Assembly (NCBI RefSeq): GCF_037975245.1
Contig: NC_092581.1
Coordinates: forward strand, 1,190,501-1,254,500
Reading direction: 5' to 3'
Origin: Apostichopus japonicus
Lineage: Eukaryota > Echinodermata > Holothuroidea > Aspidochirotida > Stichopodidae
Length of the DNA stretch: 64,000 nt
The notes below the pieces were generated by a model. It saw nothing but the letters and a program-made list of their open reading frames with translations, did not search any database and was not told where the DNA came from. Both the position numbers and the translations under genes were made by a program. Shown here piece after piece: positions 54,093 to 64,000 of this stretch (its first letter is position 1; every line of letters begins with the position of its first letter).

Positions 54093-54357
54093 CAGGCGCG
54101 TAGCGAGGAATTTGCGAAGGGAGGGGCGAAGCTTTTAGGCAAACTATCTAAGCGTAGTGCCACCAGTTGGCACGAAGCGTACAAGAAAATTTTGGCCGAA
54201 AATGCCTCCCAAATCGCTGGAAATGGCACTTCCCATGCCTTGTAATTTGCATCTAAGCATTTTCTATTTTGAAATTACTAGCGATATCATTGGAAAAATT
54301 GCTCAAGGGGGGGGGGGGCGGTCTCCTCCTTCGCCCCCACCCTTGACTACGCGCCAG
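54093..54357. mobile_element. hAT-like non-autonomous element, family 1 (copy C)
   Basis: 265 bp beginning CAGGCGCGTAGCGAGG and ending ACTACGCGCCAG (last base pair mutated), with degraded 8-bp flanks GTCCTATA / GTCCTCTC (6 of 8). Same core and segment order as copy B. Confidence 0.8.
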
Positions 54358-54365
54358 GTCCTCTC

Positions 54366-55863
54366 AGCCATCCCTTACAATGAACTGAGATGAACATAAG
54401 GACAAGTATAACTCCTTTATCTGCAGGACATCATTACCTTTACATACTGAGCTTCTATTACGAATGTAAGAATTCCGTTTACACATTTTTTATTATATTT
54501 TTCTTTTGGTTATTTCAAGTAAGGTCTCTGCTTTGAATACTATCTGGACACTATTTCGATCAGTAAGAGCTTCCTCATAATACTACAGAGGTATTTAGCG
54601 CTCTTCAAAAAGCGTAATGTTGGATATTTTCTAGATTTGAACAAGAATTGCTCGACGCACATTTTTTCAAGTTATGATTAAGCAGACGAAGACCATGTAT
54701 TAAACAGCTGATGTAAGTTTTAATACAGCTGTAATAAAAATACCTGTGAAATTATCTTCAATTATTTTAAAACTGAAAGGAACAAAAAGCGACGCGTGTT
54801 CTTTTAACATTATTTGATACGTTTCTGTAAATATAGAATATTTTAAAGAGCAGGAAAGGAGCTGAATACTTTTTTTTTTTTAAAGAGAGATAAAATTGGA
54901 AATTCAGTGGTTCGATCGGAAAACTAGATTTTACACTATAGTGTTACATTCGAAGAATGATTCTCGTCTGTCCGTTAACTTATCCTTGAGCAAACATATC
55001 CTTGACTTCAACGAATGTTCGCTCGGGCCAGTTGCGTCGCAATTGATATAATACTTAGAACTACTTGTTAATCAGCAATGCGCCTTGTGTAATAAATCTA
55101 TCCAAATACGTGATTTTGTTTCCTCTTGTTTTTGTCTTTATTTATATAAAACTCTTCATTATTTAGGAATAATTCAGGACAAAGAATACTCTAAATTCGT
55201 AGTGCACAAAGTGAGCTTGGCAGGTGATGAATTTTCCATTTTATTCTGGACTGTCCATGTTTTGGTCTCTGTCTTCATTATTAGTGTTCTGTGTGGAAAA
55301 TAAAGAACCAAAGAAAGCTTTATGCTATTTTTGTAGTAAACAGATACAATAGCGTACTTAAATCAATACCTCTAAACAGTCCTAACTTCGCAAATCGACC
55401 GAAGCATAACTTTTATCGTTTTTGATGGTCAATTGATAAACCCCTTCCACTGAGTTCATCAATTTCACTAATCAATTTTGTTTTCCAAATAAAAAAGTAA
55501 GTTGATAAATTTCTTTACGTTTCCGCGTAATACATGTTAGGTTCGTTAACAACATTCCATTCCAACATTGAGAAAACCTCACCACATGGATTTTTAATGT
55601 CGTTGATCATCGCTTTCAAACTGAATATACAAATATGATACAACACCTATATATAAGGATATTTAAATTTGTACTTCGAACATCAAAGTTTTAATTGGTA
55701 ATACCAGAAGAGAAATCCCCATAGGAATAGCAGCTCAAAGTGACAGTTAAGGTTAGCCACTTAAGGAAGTTGCCATACTTACAAACAAGTCACCAGTTAT
55801 TGGCTATGATTATGTTCCGTGTTATATAACCTACAGAACACATAGCAATGTTCTTGCTGTAAA
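54366..55863. other. 3' flank of the relaxin-receptor-like gene
   Basis: AT-rich. If the donor at 56001 is used, a further C-terminal exon of that gene could lie here or in the adjoining intron; none was recognised. An ORF at 55085-55303 has a hydrophobic end but no homology I recognise. Confidence 0.3.
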
Positions 55864-58800
55864 TTATCGAGTGCATAAGTTTTGATAATAATTTCCAATC
55901 CTATGCAAATAACCTGAAATGTCATGGGAAAGACAGAAAAAGCTATGACAATATTGATCATTTTCAAAACAAAATACAGCTCTATCTGGTATAATACTTA
56001 CATCTTCATGAGATAAGTTCTCCATGTGGCCATTACGAGGTGTCGTCGGAGTTCCGTTTTTCATCGTGTTCGAGTGTGATATCACCGACAACCGAGACGT
56101 TGCCGTATGACCAATTTCTCTGTCACGGGTTCGCGACATTGACTGGGACATTTCGTGACCAGCTGTCGACTTTTGTTTGCCCATGAAGGTACGAGAAGGA
56201 TGGAAAATCATGCGCTTGAATTGGCGGGTAGTCATGGTGTAGAGAATTGGATTGAGGGCGCTATTCACTGGCAGGATGAAGATGGCGAACCAGGCATGAG
56301 CAGCGGGAGGTATCGCTACACCTGAAACGAACAAGAGATGTATATACTGAGCTGTGACTCGCAATATATTTCATATCGCATCAATGTGTAACCCGTATAT
56401 CTGTGTTATACTTATATATATATCAGTGGCGTAGGAAGGTACTTTTGAGTGGGGGGCTGAAGACTGATGGCCAGCCTGGGGGAGGGGTCTAAGGGGAGGG
56501 GGTGTTTTGCATTTCCAGGTGGCCTCAGATGCAATTTGGTGCAATATAGCACACTTCAACACCCACTCCATTTTGTAAACTTAATTTTGTATTTTCACCT
56601 GGCCTTAGATGCGATTTGATGCTCCAAATGAGATTTTTTTTCTCATTTGGAAATGAAAAAGAGGTTTTCTGACTTGCGAACCGGGGGGGGGGGCGGAATG
56701 ATACTTCCGCCCCTCCACATTTTTCACTGGGGGGCTGGCGCCCCCCCAGCCCCCCGGTTCCTACGCCCTTCATATATATACATAAATATATGTGTGTATA
56801 TAGCCTAAATGTGTGTATATATATGTGTGTTTGTGTGTTATTGCACTACTTCGTCGGCCAGGGTCCTAACTTAATAATGATAATGTCAGATTAGCGATTC
56901 GTCAACACATCTGTTAAACCGATAACACATAAACCAACATTATAATGCTTTGGTGAGCGACTCATAAAAACACAAAAGCTAGTGCCTTGCGTTTTGTACA
57001 GTATACCAGAAAACTTACCACCGTAGGTTACGAACTTGACGATGATTATTGGCATCCAGCAAAGAAAGTCCGTCGCCACGATGACTGTGAACCGTTTCAG
57101 AAGGGCGTAGTCTTGGCTGACCTTGGTAGAGCGTGCGGCAAGGTTGGACCTTCGGATTGTAAAAAACATACGTATGTACGCCCAAACAATAAACGTGAAG
57201 GACAAAAGGTTGGCCACCACAAACACAAACAATGAGAACAACCAGCCGTCATCGAATGGTCGATCAAATTGCAGCGGTAGGCAAACACCGTTGGCACCGT
57301 AAAAGAAGTCGCCAAAATAAGATCTGTGCAGCAAAGGTAGAATTGAGAGGGTTATACCGATAATCCAAAGACAACCCATGAGGATGGCGGCTGGTATGAG
57401 ATTTCTACTTCGGAAGCGGAAAGGATGTACTATACAGAAGTAGCGGTCAGCTGTTATAATGGTCAGTGTGAATACGGACATTTCGCTAGACAACAGACTG
57501 AATGCTCCGCAAAGTTGACAGACCCAACTCGACCTCCAGTCAACGTCGTGCAAGATATAGACGCCTCTATACATCACATCATGAACAGCGACGATGAAGA
57601 GATAGGCGCCCATCAAGAAATCAGAGATGGCCAGATTGATGATGAAGAAAGAATGGACTTTATTATCTTCTTTACTGACGCAACGAGCGAAAAGCACGAT
57701 CAAGTTTCCAAAGGATGCCAATATAGAGACCAGCCATACAGCTACGCGGAGGACGATGCTGCCCAGCAGATCCTCTGAGGTGGACAAACCGTCACTTTTC
57801 GGGTCGCAGTCTTTGACATGAGGTGCAAAACCGCAGAGGAAGAAATGATCAAAGTAGCTGAAAGATAAAAACAGGAAGCGAAACAAATAAGTTAACGTAT
57901 AGAGTGGCTCATACAACGCTAGATATCATCAAAATATTACTAACAGCAAAATGGGCACTTGAATACAGTTCCAATGAATTTTCTTCTAGTTGAAACGAAC
58001 ATTGTGTCTCTATAATGTACGGCAAGAAGTAATTGAAAAGACACTGTCATGAATTGACTGTAACCAAAATTCGTACAAAATTTTATCCCAAACAATAATT
58101 ATATATAGAAAAGGACATACATTGTTAAAGAAGTAAAATTTATCAATAAACTTTACTTACATATGACCAAGCATTGGCATGACGTCAAAGATTCCTCTCG
58201 GGACGACTCGAAATAAATTGTCTTTTAAATTTCTAAAACAGAGAGAATGATAGAAAAGGGTGTGTAAATGGGTGCAAATGACCTGTACAGACAAATTTAT
58301 GCTTTATCATATCTTGATGTTTGAGCACTTCCAAATATTTATGGAAGCCTTAAGAAAGTACACTAAGGGCCGGTTTTAATTCTTCTTCCATTCATTTTTT
58401 CTTTACATAATGCAATAATTAAATTGATCTGTTAATGATATAAATTGAGACTTACACAACGTTGGACCTTGAGTCTTAAAAGTATATCGGATTTACTTCA
58501 AATTATGCAAATATAAAACAATTTAATATTAATAATATGATGGTAAGTATTCCATGGGAACATCGCGTCTCATTTATTGCAGACAATGTTATACTTTACA
58601 GTGACTCTCTTAAATATGTATCAGTCCATTACGTTTGTATATTAGTTTAAGTACATCAGCCGTTTACATGAAGAAGACTCGTTCTTAACAAATGTATACT
58701 CTACCTTTTAAGGAAAATTAAACAAAAAGTAATGTAAAGCAAAATGAAAGCTTTTCTAGTACCATATCCATACTTACAAGGATGACACTTTGATGAGGGG

Positions 58801-61121
58801 TTCAAATGTTCCGTTCTCCATTTCGGTAATTTTGTTTGCGTATAAACTCCTTTAAGAGAAAAGGTTAAAACGTTATTCTAATATGGATATATCGTTTGTA
58901 CACAACTAACATGACAACATATTCAGTTGGAACTATTGAATTTTACATCAAACTGCACAGCATTATTCGTTGCTTGTTAATTTCGATCAATCATAGTAAC
59001 CAAACGCAATCAAAAAGTTGAAGAAACAGTTGTAAATAATAACTTACAGACTGGATACCTGAGAGAGTCCATCAAACATCCCAACTGTAAGATGAGTCAA
59101 CATGTTGTTTGACATCGTTCTGTGAGAAAGAAATTCAGTAAGAAAATCACCAACAGAAACTAACTGTGTGAAAATTAGTTGACAAATAGGCTTATTTTGC
59201 TAATATTATGATGACTAAGTGCACATTTCTCAAAGGCATTTTTCTCTCTTTTCTTATCTTTTATCTGTTTTGGACTGAATCATTTTTATATGAGCTCTTT
59301 AAACATTTTCGGTTGAATCATGCACGATCATTGATGAGAGAGAATAGTCTACTGAATGGACTGAGGGACTATATACTATAGTCTGTTGAATGGACAGAGG
59401 CACTATATACTATAGTCTGTTGAATGGACAGAGGCACTATATACTATAGTCTGTTGAATGGACAGAGGCACTATATACTATAGTATGTTGAATGGACTGA
59501 GGCACTATATCTATAGTCTGTTGAATGGACTGAGGCACATATACTATAGTCTGTTGAATGGACTGAGGCACATATACTATAGTCTGTTGAATGGACTGAG
59601 GCACTATATACTATAATCTGTTGAATGGACTGAGGCACTATATACTATAGTCTGTTGAATGGACTGAGGCACTATATACTATAGTCTGTTGAATGGACTG
59701 AGGCACTATATACTATAGTCTGTTGAATGGACTGAGGCACTATATACTATAGAATGCAACATCTTTCTATCACATTAAGGTATAAATTTAAGGAGTATAT
59801 CCACATAAACAATAACACCTCCTGAATATTATAGACGCAATCACCCACAGCCTCGATTGCAAATTTAAATTTGCTTGTTTGAGAGGGATACATGAGAAGA
59901 AAATACATTCTGTTGGCCACGAAAATGCAAATCCTTGCGGATATTGCTTTACAATGAAGCCTAATTGGCTCAACTAATTGCCAAATCGTAATAAATTCGT
60001 CAAAATTGTCTGTATTATACTTTATTTTTATTTTTTTGGCCAAAAATACCCAAATATGGTTGGATGCAAATACGTATCCAGACTTGTACAAAATATTTTC
60101 ACAACGTTTTCAGAGTGTAGACATCGAAGAGTGTTAAATATGACAGACAAATGTCTCATTTATGGGTATTAAACCTTTGAGGATGACTCGTGAATTATAA
60201 ACATGAAAATCCATCAGTATCGTCTCCAAATGATATCGTGCCAGTTTCCAAAGTATAGGCTATGTATAGAATTTCCTACCATCCAAATTATTCCCAGATA
60301 TCAAAGAGTAAAAATTAGAGAGACAAGTATCCCGTTCTGGAAATACTGTTATTTGTTAGTGTTTTTCATAAGACGCGTCTGTTGTTTCTCTACATGTTCC
60401 AACATACCATACTTGGGAGCAATTCGGGTGAAAGGTCATTCTCTGTTATTTTAAACAGTATAGGCTTTGTTATAATACTAGTATTGGAAGTTGCACGTAG
60501 AAAAGTGCGTGACAAATTAGTGCCTTTAATTGTCATACCTCTCTTGTACCTATAGTTTTGCATTAAATATTCGCACCCTTATAAGTATATAGTAGCAGTG
60601 TGGATACACGAGAAATATAAATACAATATCAAATGAAACTTACATATGTTGTAACTTAAAGAGCTTGGAGAAGGATCCCGGCTCAATGGTGTGAATCAAA
60701 TTCTGGTCGAGAAGTCTATACATTTATAGAGAGAAAAACGACAAATATTTTAATTTAACATTATATTCGGTTAAGGTTGTCGAATATTCATGTACGACAA
60801 GCAATGTATACATTTTATTGATGGCCATACAATATACATAGGCCTAATTGTAGTTATTGAAAAGATATTGCTTGCTTTAGAAGAAAGTTTCTTGTAAAAT
60901 ATAAACAGTGTCAAATGTTTCCGAATGATACAGTGCAACTTCTTTCGCCAACTGTTATTATGATATACAACGTATTAGTTTGCAGATTTATACATAACTG
61001 CATTATAATAGACTGTAAAACGGTCTCGAGAGAGAATAATTATGCTTACAAAATCGTGAGGTTTGCCAAGTCTTCAAACATTCCTTGCTTCACTTCATGA
61101 ATTTTGTTACCGTGCAATCTC
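55864..61121 (-). CDS. Relaxin-receptor-like LGR (LRR GPCR), 3' part
   Basis: Seven exons are visible: 61050-61121, 60644-60715, 59048-59119, 58778-58849, 58161-58232, 57019-57857 and 56321 down to 55864. The first five are exactly 72 nt, each one 24-residue leucine-rich repeat (L-x-x-N pattern), all in phase 2. The 839-nt exon holds the LRR cap (FLCGFAPHVKDC) and helices 1-6, with DRYFCIVHPF after helix 3 and LCWMP in helix 6. The last exon has helix 7 (NSALNPILYTMTTRQFK) and a Ser/Thr-rich tail. The APHVKDC-DGLSTSEDLL junction and helix 7 closely resemble RXFP1/2, receptors for relaxin-type peptides. The 5' exons (signal peptide, LDLa, first LRRs) lie right of the window. A strong donor after GAAGAT at 56002 may splice to another C-terminus. 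Confidence 0.87.
56424..56771. mobile_element. hAT-like element, family 2 (copy 2), in a receptor intron
   Basis: 348 bp, starting CAGTGGCGTAGGAAGG and ending GGTTCCTACGCCCTTC, flanked by ATATATAT on both sides because it landed in a TA microsatellite. It is inverted relative to the copy at 46303 and lies in the intron between the two seven-helix exons of the relaxin-receptor-like gene. Confidence 0.82.
59345..59751. repeat. Minisatellite, 12 units of 33-34 bp
   Basis: Twelve head-to-tail units of the type TAGTCTGTTGAATGGAC followed by (T/A)GAGGCACTATATACTA. Units 2-4 carry GGACAGAGG instead of GGACTGAGG, and three units have short deletions. It lies in an LRR-region intron of the receptor gene. 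Confidence 0.95.
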
Positions 61122-61686
61122 CTGTGACAAAGAGAGAGAAATGCCAAACATTCAATTACACAAGTCTCGCCTAAACTATTAAAATATTAATAGTCTTTGA
61201 TCAAACTTCGCTAATTCACCGAGGGCATTTTACAAGACTCTCGTTTGTTGTAAAAGCACAACAAAGATGAATAGTTTTCTCCCTTCTTGCGTGATTCATC
61301 ATACGATACTGATCTACATACTGTTATGTAGAACAGTAAACGGTTTGCTCCTTGAAGGCGCCCTGAAACGGCTGAACTGCTATACCGTTTTCCCTTTATA
61401 ACATGCAACATTTTTTGAATCAACAGTTTCCTGACTGTAAGGTGAAATCAATCGTTTCGGACCCTTAACATTCCAGTACATTGTCGTCCAAGAACCCTTT
61501 GTATGTATTTCTTCAGCCATTGCAATAAGATTTATTCGTGAATGTCATTCATGGTGACGTATTGATGGTGACGTAATCATGTGGGAGCGGTGACCCATTA
61601 TTTGAAATATTATCCTACTGGGCGCGGCTGTGATCAGAGAATCAAACTGGTGTATTGCTGACACAGAGTCATGACAGTTTTAATAA

Positions 61687-61852
61687 GGGGTTAATGAACG
61701 GTCTAGCGTGCGTTACTCACAGGATTAATGCACGATCGGGGGATAATGCAAGCGATGCACGAGGGCGGAGCCCTCGTGCATCCAGCGATAGCATTAACAC
61801 CCGGAGTGCATTAATCATGTGAGTAACGCACGCTAGACCGTTCATTAACCCC
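61687..61852. mobile_element. Foldback/MITE-like palindrome
   Basis: The outer 34 bp (61687-61720 and 61819-61852) are perfect inverted copies, beginning GGGGTTAATGAACGG. The inner parts are imperfectly paired, and the centre is GATGCACGAGGGC / GCCCTCGTGCATC. TTAA at both edges would fit a Kolobok or piggyBac-type target site. A partial copy (GTGCGTTACTCACAGGATTAA) follows at 61960-61980. Confidence 0.75.
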
Positions 61853-62057
61853 GTTCATTCATACACTACCATTTGTGTGGGGGGAAAATCATAAAACAAA
61901 ACATTTTTGGTTACATATAACCAAAGATTTATTAAAGTGATGCCCCGTAATTTTACCGTGCGTTACTCACAGGATTAACCACGGTCAGCTGACCTGAATG
62001 GACCAATAGGATTTAGGAATCTTTACTAAGTATGAATGAACATAATTTTAACGGAGA

Positions 62058-62315
62058 GGAGTGTTAGCTCAGTGGTTAACGCCGGTGCCTTCCAATCAAA
62101 AGGTCCCCGGTTCGAGTCACTCCAAGATTAATGTATGTCGTCCAGTTACAGAGTTGTTGATAATTGACAATTCATAATCATGGACGTCAAATATGAATCT
62201 AAGAGACTGACTTCGGTCAGCTTGCGGCTTTGATAAGCCAATGAGGCTTCTTCGCGAGTTCCTGCTTGCAGGAGGATCTAAAATACATACATACAATACA
62301 TACATACATACATAA
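62058..62315 (+). mobile_element. tRNA-derived SINE, plus strand
   Basis: Same family as 8989: GGAGTGTTAGCTCAGTGG head, B box GGTTCGAGTC near 62109-62118, hairpin body, then an ATACATAC tail. It lies upstream of the first visible LRR exon of the receptor. Confidence 0.87.
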
Positions 62316-64000
62316 TGCCAAAGTACCTTACGCTTCTAGTACAACAGGAATGAACTCGATAGAGTCAGGTACTGAAAGCCGACTTATGTGTATGTATTTA
62401 TTTTTTATTTTTATTTATTTATATTTATTTTATTATGTATTCTGGTACACTGGCTTGACGTAGCTCTAAACAATAGTACCTTAGGTAGAAAAAAATCTGC
62501 GTTGATAATTGTTAACCCCTAAAGGCAGATCATTTAATAATTATAATTATAGGGATAAAAGTTGCTTGAAACAATCATAAGAAATGACAGACATGTACAG
62601 AAGTAATTTTTCACATTCTTGCACATTTTGTTCCGAAATTAGGTCATCTACTTTGTCGTGATTTGCTATTTGAGGGAGAAAAAGGGAAAACTTAATGAAC
62701 TTATCCGTACATCACTTCATGTTTAACAAAAACGTGCTAAATTCAATCGACTAATTTATTTCCTATTAACTCTTTCTTCGATCAATGTAAGACTCGTCCC
62801 ATTGTGTCAGTAAAGTCATGAATATCTTCTTTCTGGTTAATTTTCTAATTTAGTTCTTAAAATATAAGGCACGATAATAAACCCTTTCAGCTTTAATTAG
62901 CAGTTCTCTGGAAGAACAAATTTGGCTGTTCTAGGAGTATCAGTAAAGTGAAAGTCGATAACTTGATTGAAACCTAGAAATTCCAAACGAAGAGAATTCC
63001 TTAGACAGTTTCCATCGGTCGATTTGATCATTCACAGTCGCTGGTAACTTTATCTTCAAAAGTGAAAGGGTGTTTAAAAGCTAAGGAGCCGTGCAATGTT
63101 TAAATGTTAAAAAGGGATTCCATGCTGCTTCGCAACACAGATATTAACTATATAAGCATGCAGATTAAGAACTTTGAAAGTAGAGCAACTCTAGAAAACA
63201 AAATGTTAACTCAAAGAGAATTTTACAGAATGTCGTTCCCCGCAGCGGATCGTTGCCTTATATAAGTATAACTTGCGATAAGTTATTATTAAATGAAGAT
63301 TATACTATCCGAATATTTTTTTGTGGCAAACATGACACTTTAGAAATGATAAAACGTGTTTCAACACTTTTAAGGTAACCGAAAAGGAGAACGTTTTAAA
63401 ATACCCAAACTGCTGCAGTATAGTGTATACCACCATTTAGTGGACTTAATGAAGTACCATCAAGAACAACGTCGAACCCTGGGACCTTTTTGAAGTCTTC
63501 GTTTTCTTGTGTATAGAACAGTAACGCATTGAATGACGTTATACCAATAGCTAGGCCATAGCCTATATCCTTTTTCAATGCATTATATTTTCCTAGTGTA
63601 GGCTATACTGTTCTCGACAGGAATAAAGCATGAATTCGTTTAAGTCGGTTCATAAATTTTTAGGTCAGTTCATCTAGATTGAGTTACTCGTACCGTTCTA
63701 TATTGGATTCTCTTTACAAGAGGTTGAGATAGGAAAACAAATATTTGAGCTCAATTACAACAAGTTATATTTCCTCAGAGTATTTCATCCATATTGTGAG
63801 CTTGAACGTGAATTCTTACACACGTCTTTGTGTGTACAGAAACAATAAATAAACACAATTAAGAAGTGTCCATTCATTTCAATTTGATTGTATTCAACAA
63901 ATATTGACGAATTTTATTAAATAAAGATTGATGTCTTGAACAAAACAATGTCAAGATATGTAAACAGATGACCTCACTGAAATTAAAACCACTCTAAGGA
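62316..64000. other. Probable intron of the relaxin-receptor-like gene
   Basis: AT-rich, T-rich low complexity at about 62397-62440. I found no LRR, LDLa or signal-peptide exon on the minus strand, so the missing 5' exons should be further right. Confidence 0.4.

Noticed and set aside
59341-59755. CRISPR-like array
   Set aside because: The units are directly adjacent without unique spacers and the genome is eukaryotic; it is a minisatellite.
63396-63578. Possible upstream exon of the LRR receptor
   Set aside because: The 60-residue minus-strand ORF has no LRR or LDLa cysteine pattern and no matching phase-2 splice sites.

Overview
The window is nuclear DNA from an animal. It is AT-rich, its genes are split by GT-AG introns, and it is dense in transposable elements. 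Tandem scavenger-receptor cysteine-rich (SRCR) genes, a relaxin-receptor-type LGR, an adenosine-receptor-like GPCR, introns full of AGGCCTA words and abundant LINE, SINE and hAT-like repeats suggest a marine invertebrate deuterostome, most likely an echinoderm. A sea cucumber or sea urchin is possible. The species is inference; no ribosomal or mitochondrial marker is present.

Layout: 252-1771 (minus) is the 5' part of an SRCR gene (signal peptide plus two SRCR exons) that runs off the left edge. 7406-14949 (minus) is a complete eight-exon SRCR gene: signal peptide, six SRCR domains, one membrane span and a proline/tyrosine-rich tail. About 15225-26613 (minus) is one dead LINE broken open by later insertions. 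A 7,016-bp P-superfamily transposon (17831-24846, 31-bp terminal inverted repeats, 8-bp target duplication, apparently intact THAP-type transposase) sits inside the LINE's ORF1. A hAT-like element (25210-26301) sits further upstream in the same ORF1 and itself contains a second hAT-like element (25586-25984). From about 27 to 36 kb only doubtful exons and repeat fossils were found. 36699-38447 (minus) is a two-exon adenosine-receptor-like GPCR. 40.5-46.7 kb is crowded with small DNA transposons and a SINE. 49785-52129 (plus) is a complete three-exon MEI4 homologue, needed for meiotic double-strand breaks. About 55864-61121 (minus) is the 3' part of a relaxin-receptor-like LGR: five 72-bp leucine-rich-repeat exons, the seven-helix exons and the tail; its 5' end lies beyond the right edge.

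The host genes are unrelated single loci except for the two SRCR genes, which look like tandem duplicates with matching domain order. The repeat landscape is the most striking part: at least eight small DNA transposons with readable inverted ends, seven of them with 8-bp target duplications, three copies of a tRNA-derived SINE, at least four LINE fossils, a 12-copy minisatellite in a receptor intron and a perfect 34-bp-arm palindrome. The outstanding element is the seemingly complete P element, with exon structure, catalytic residues, inverted repeats, subterminal repeats and target duplication all visible.
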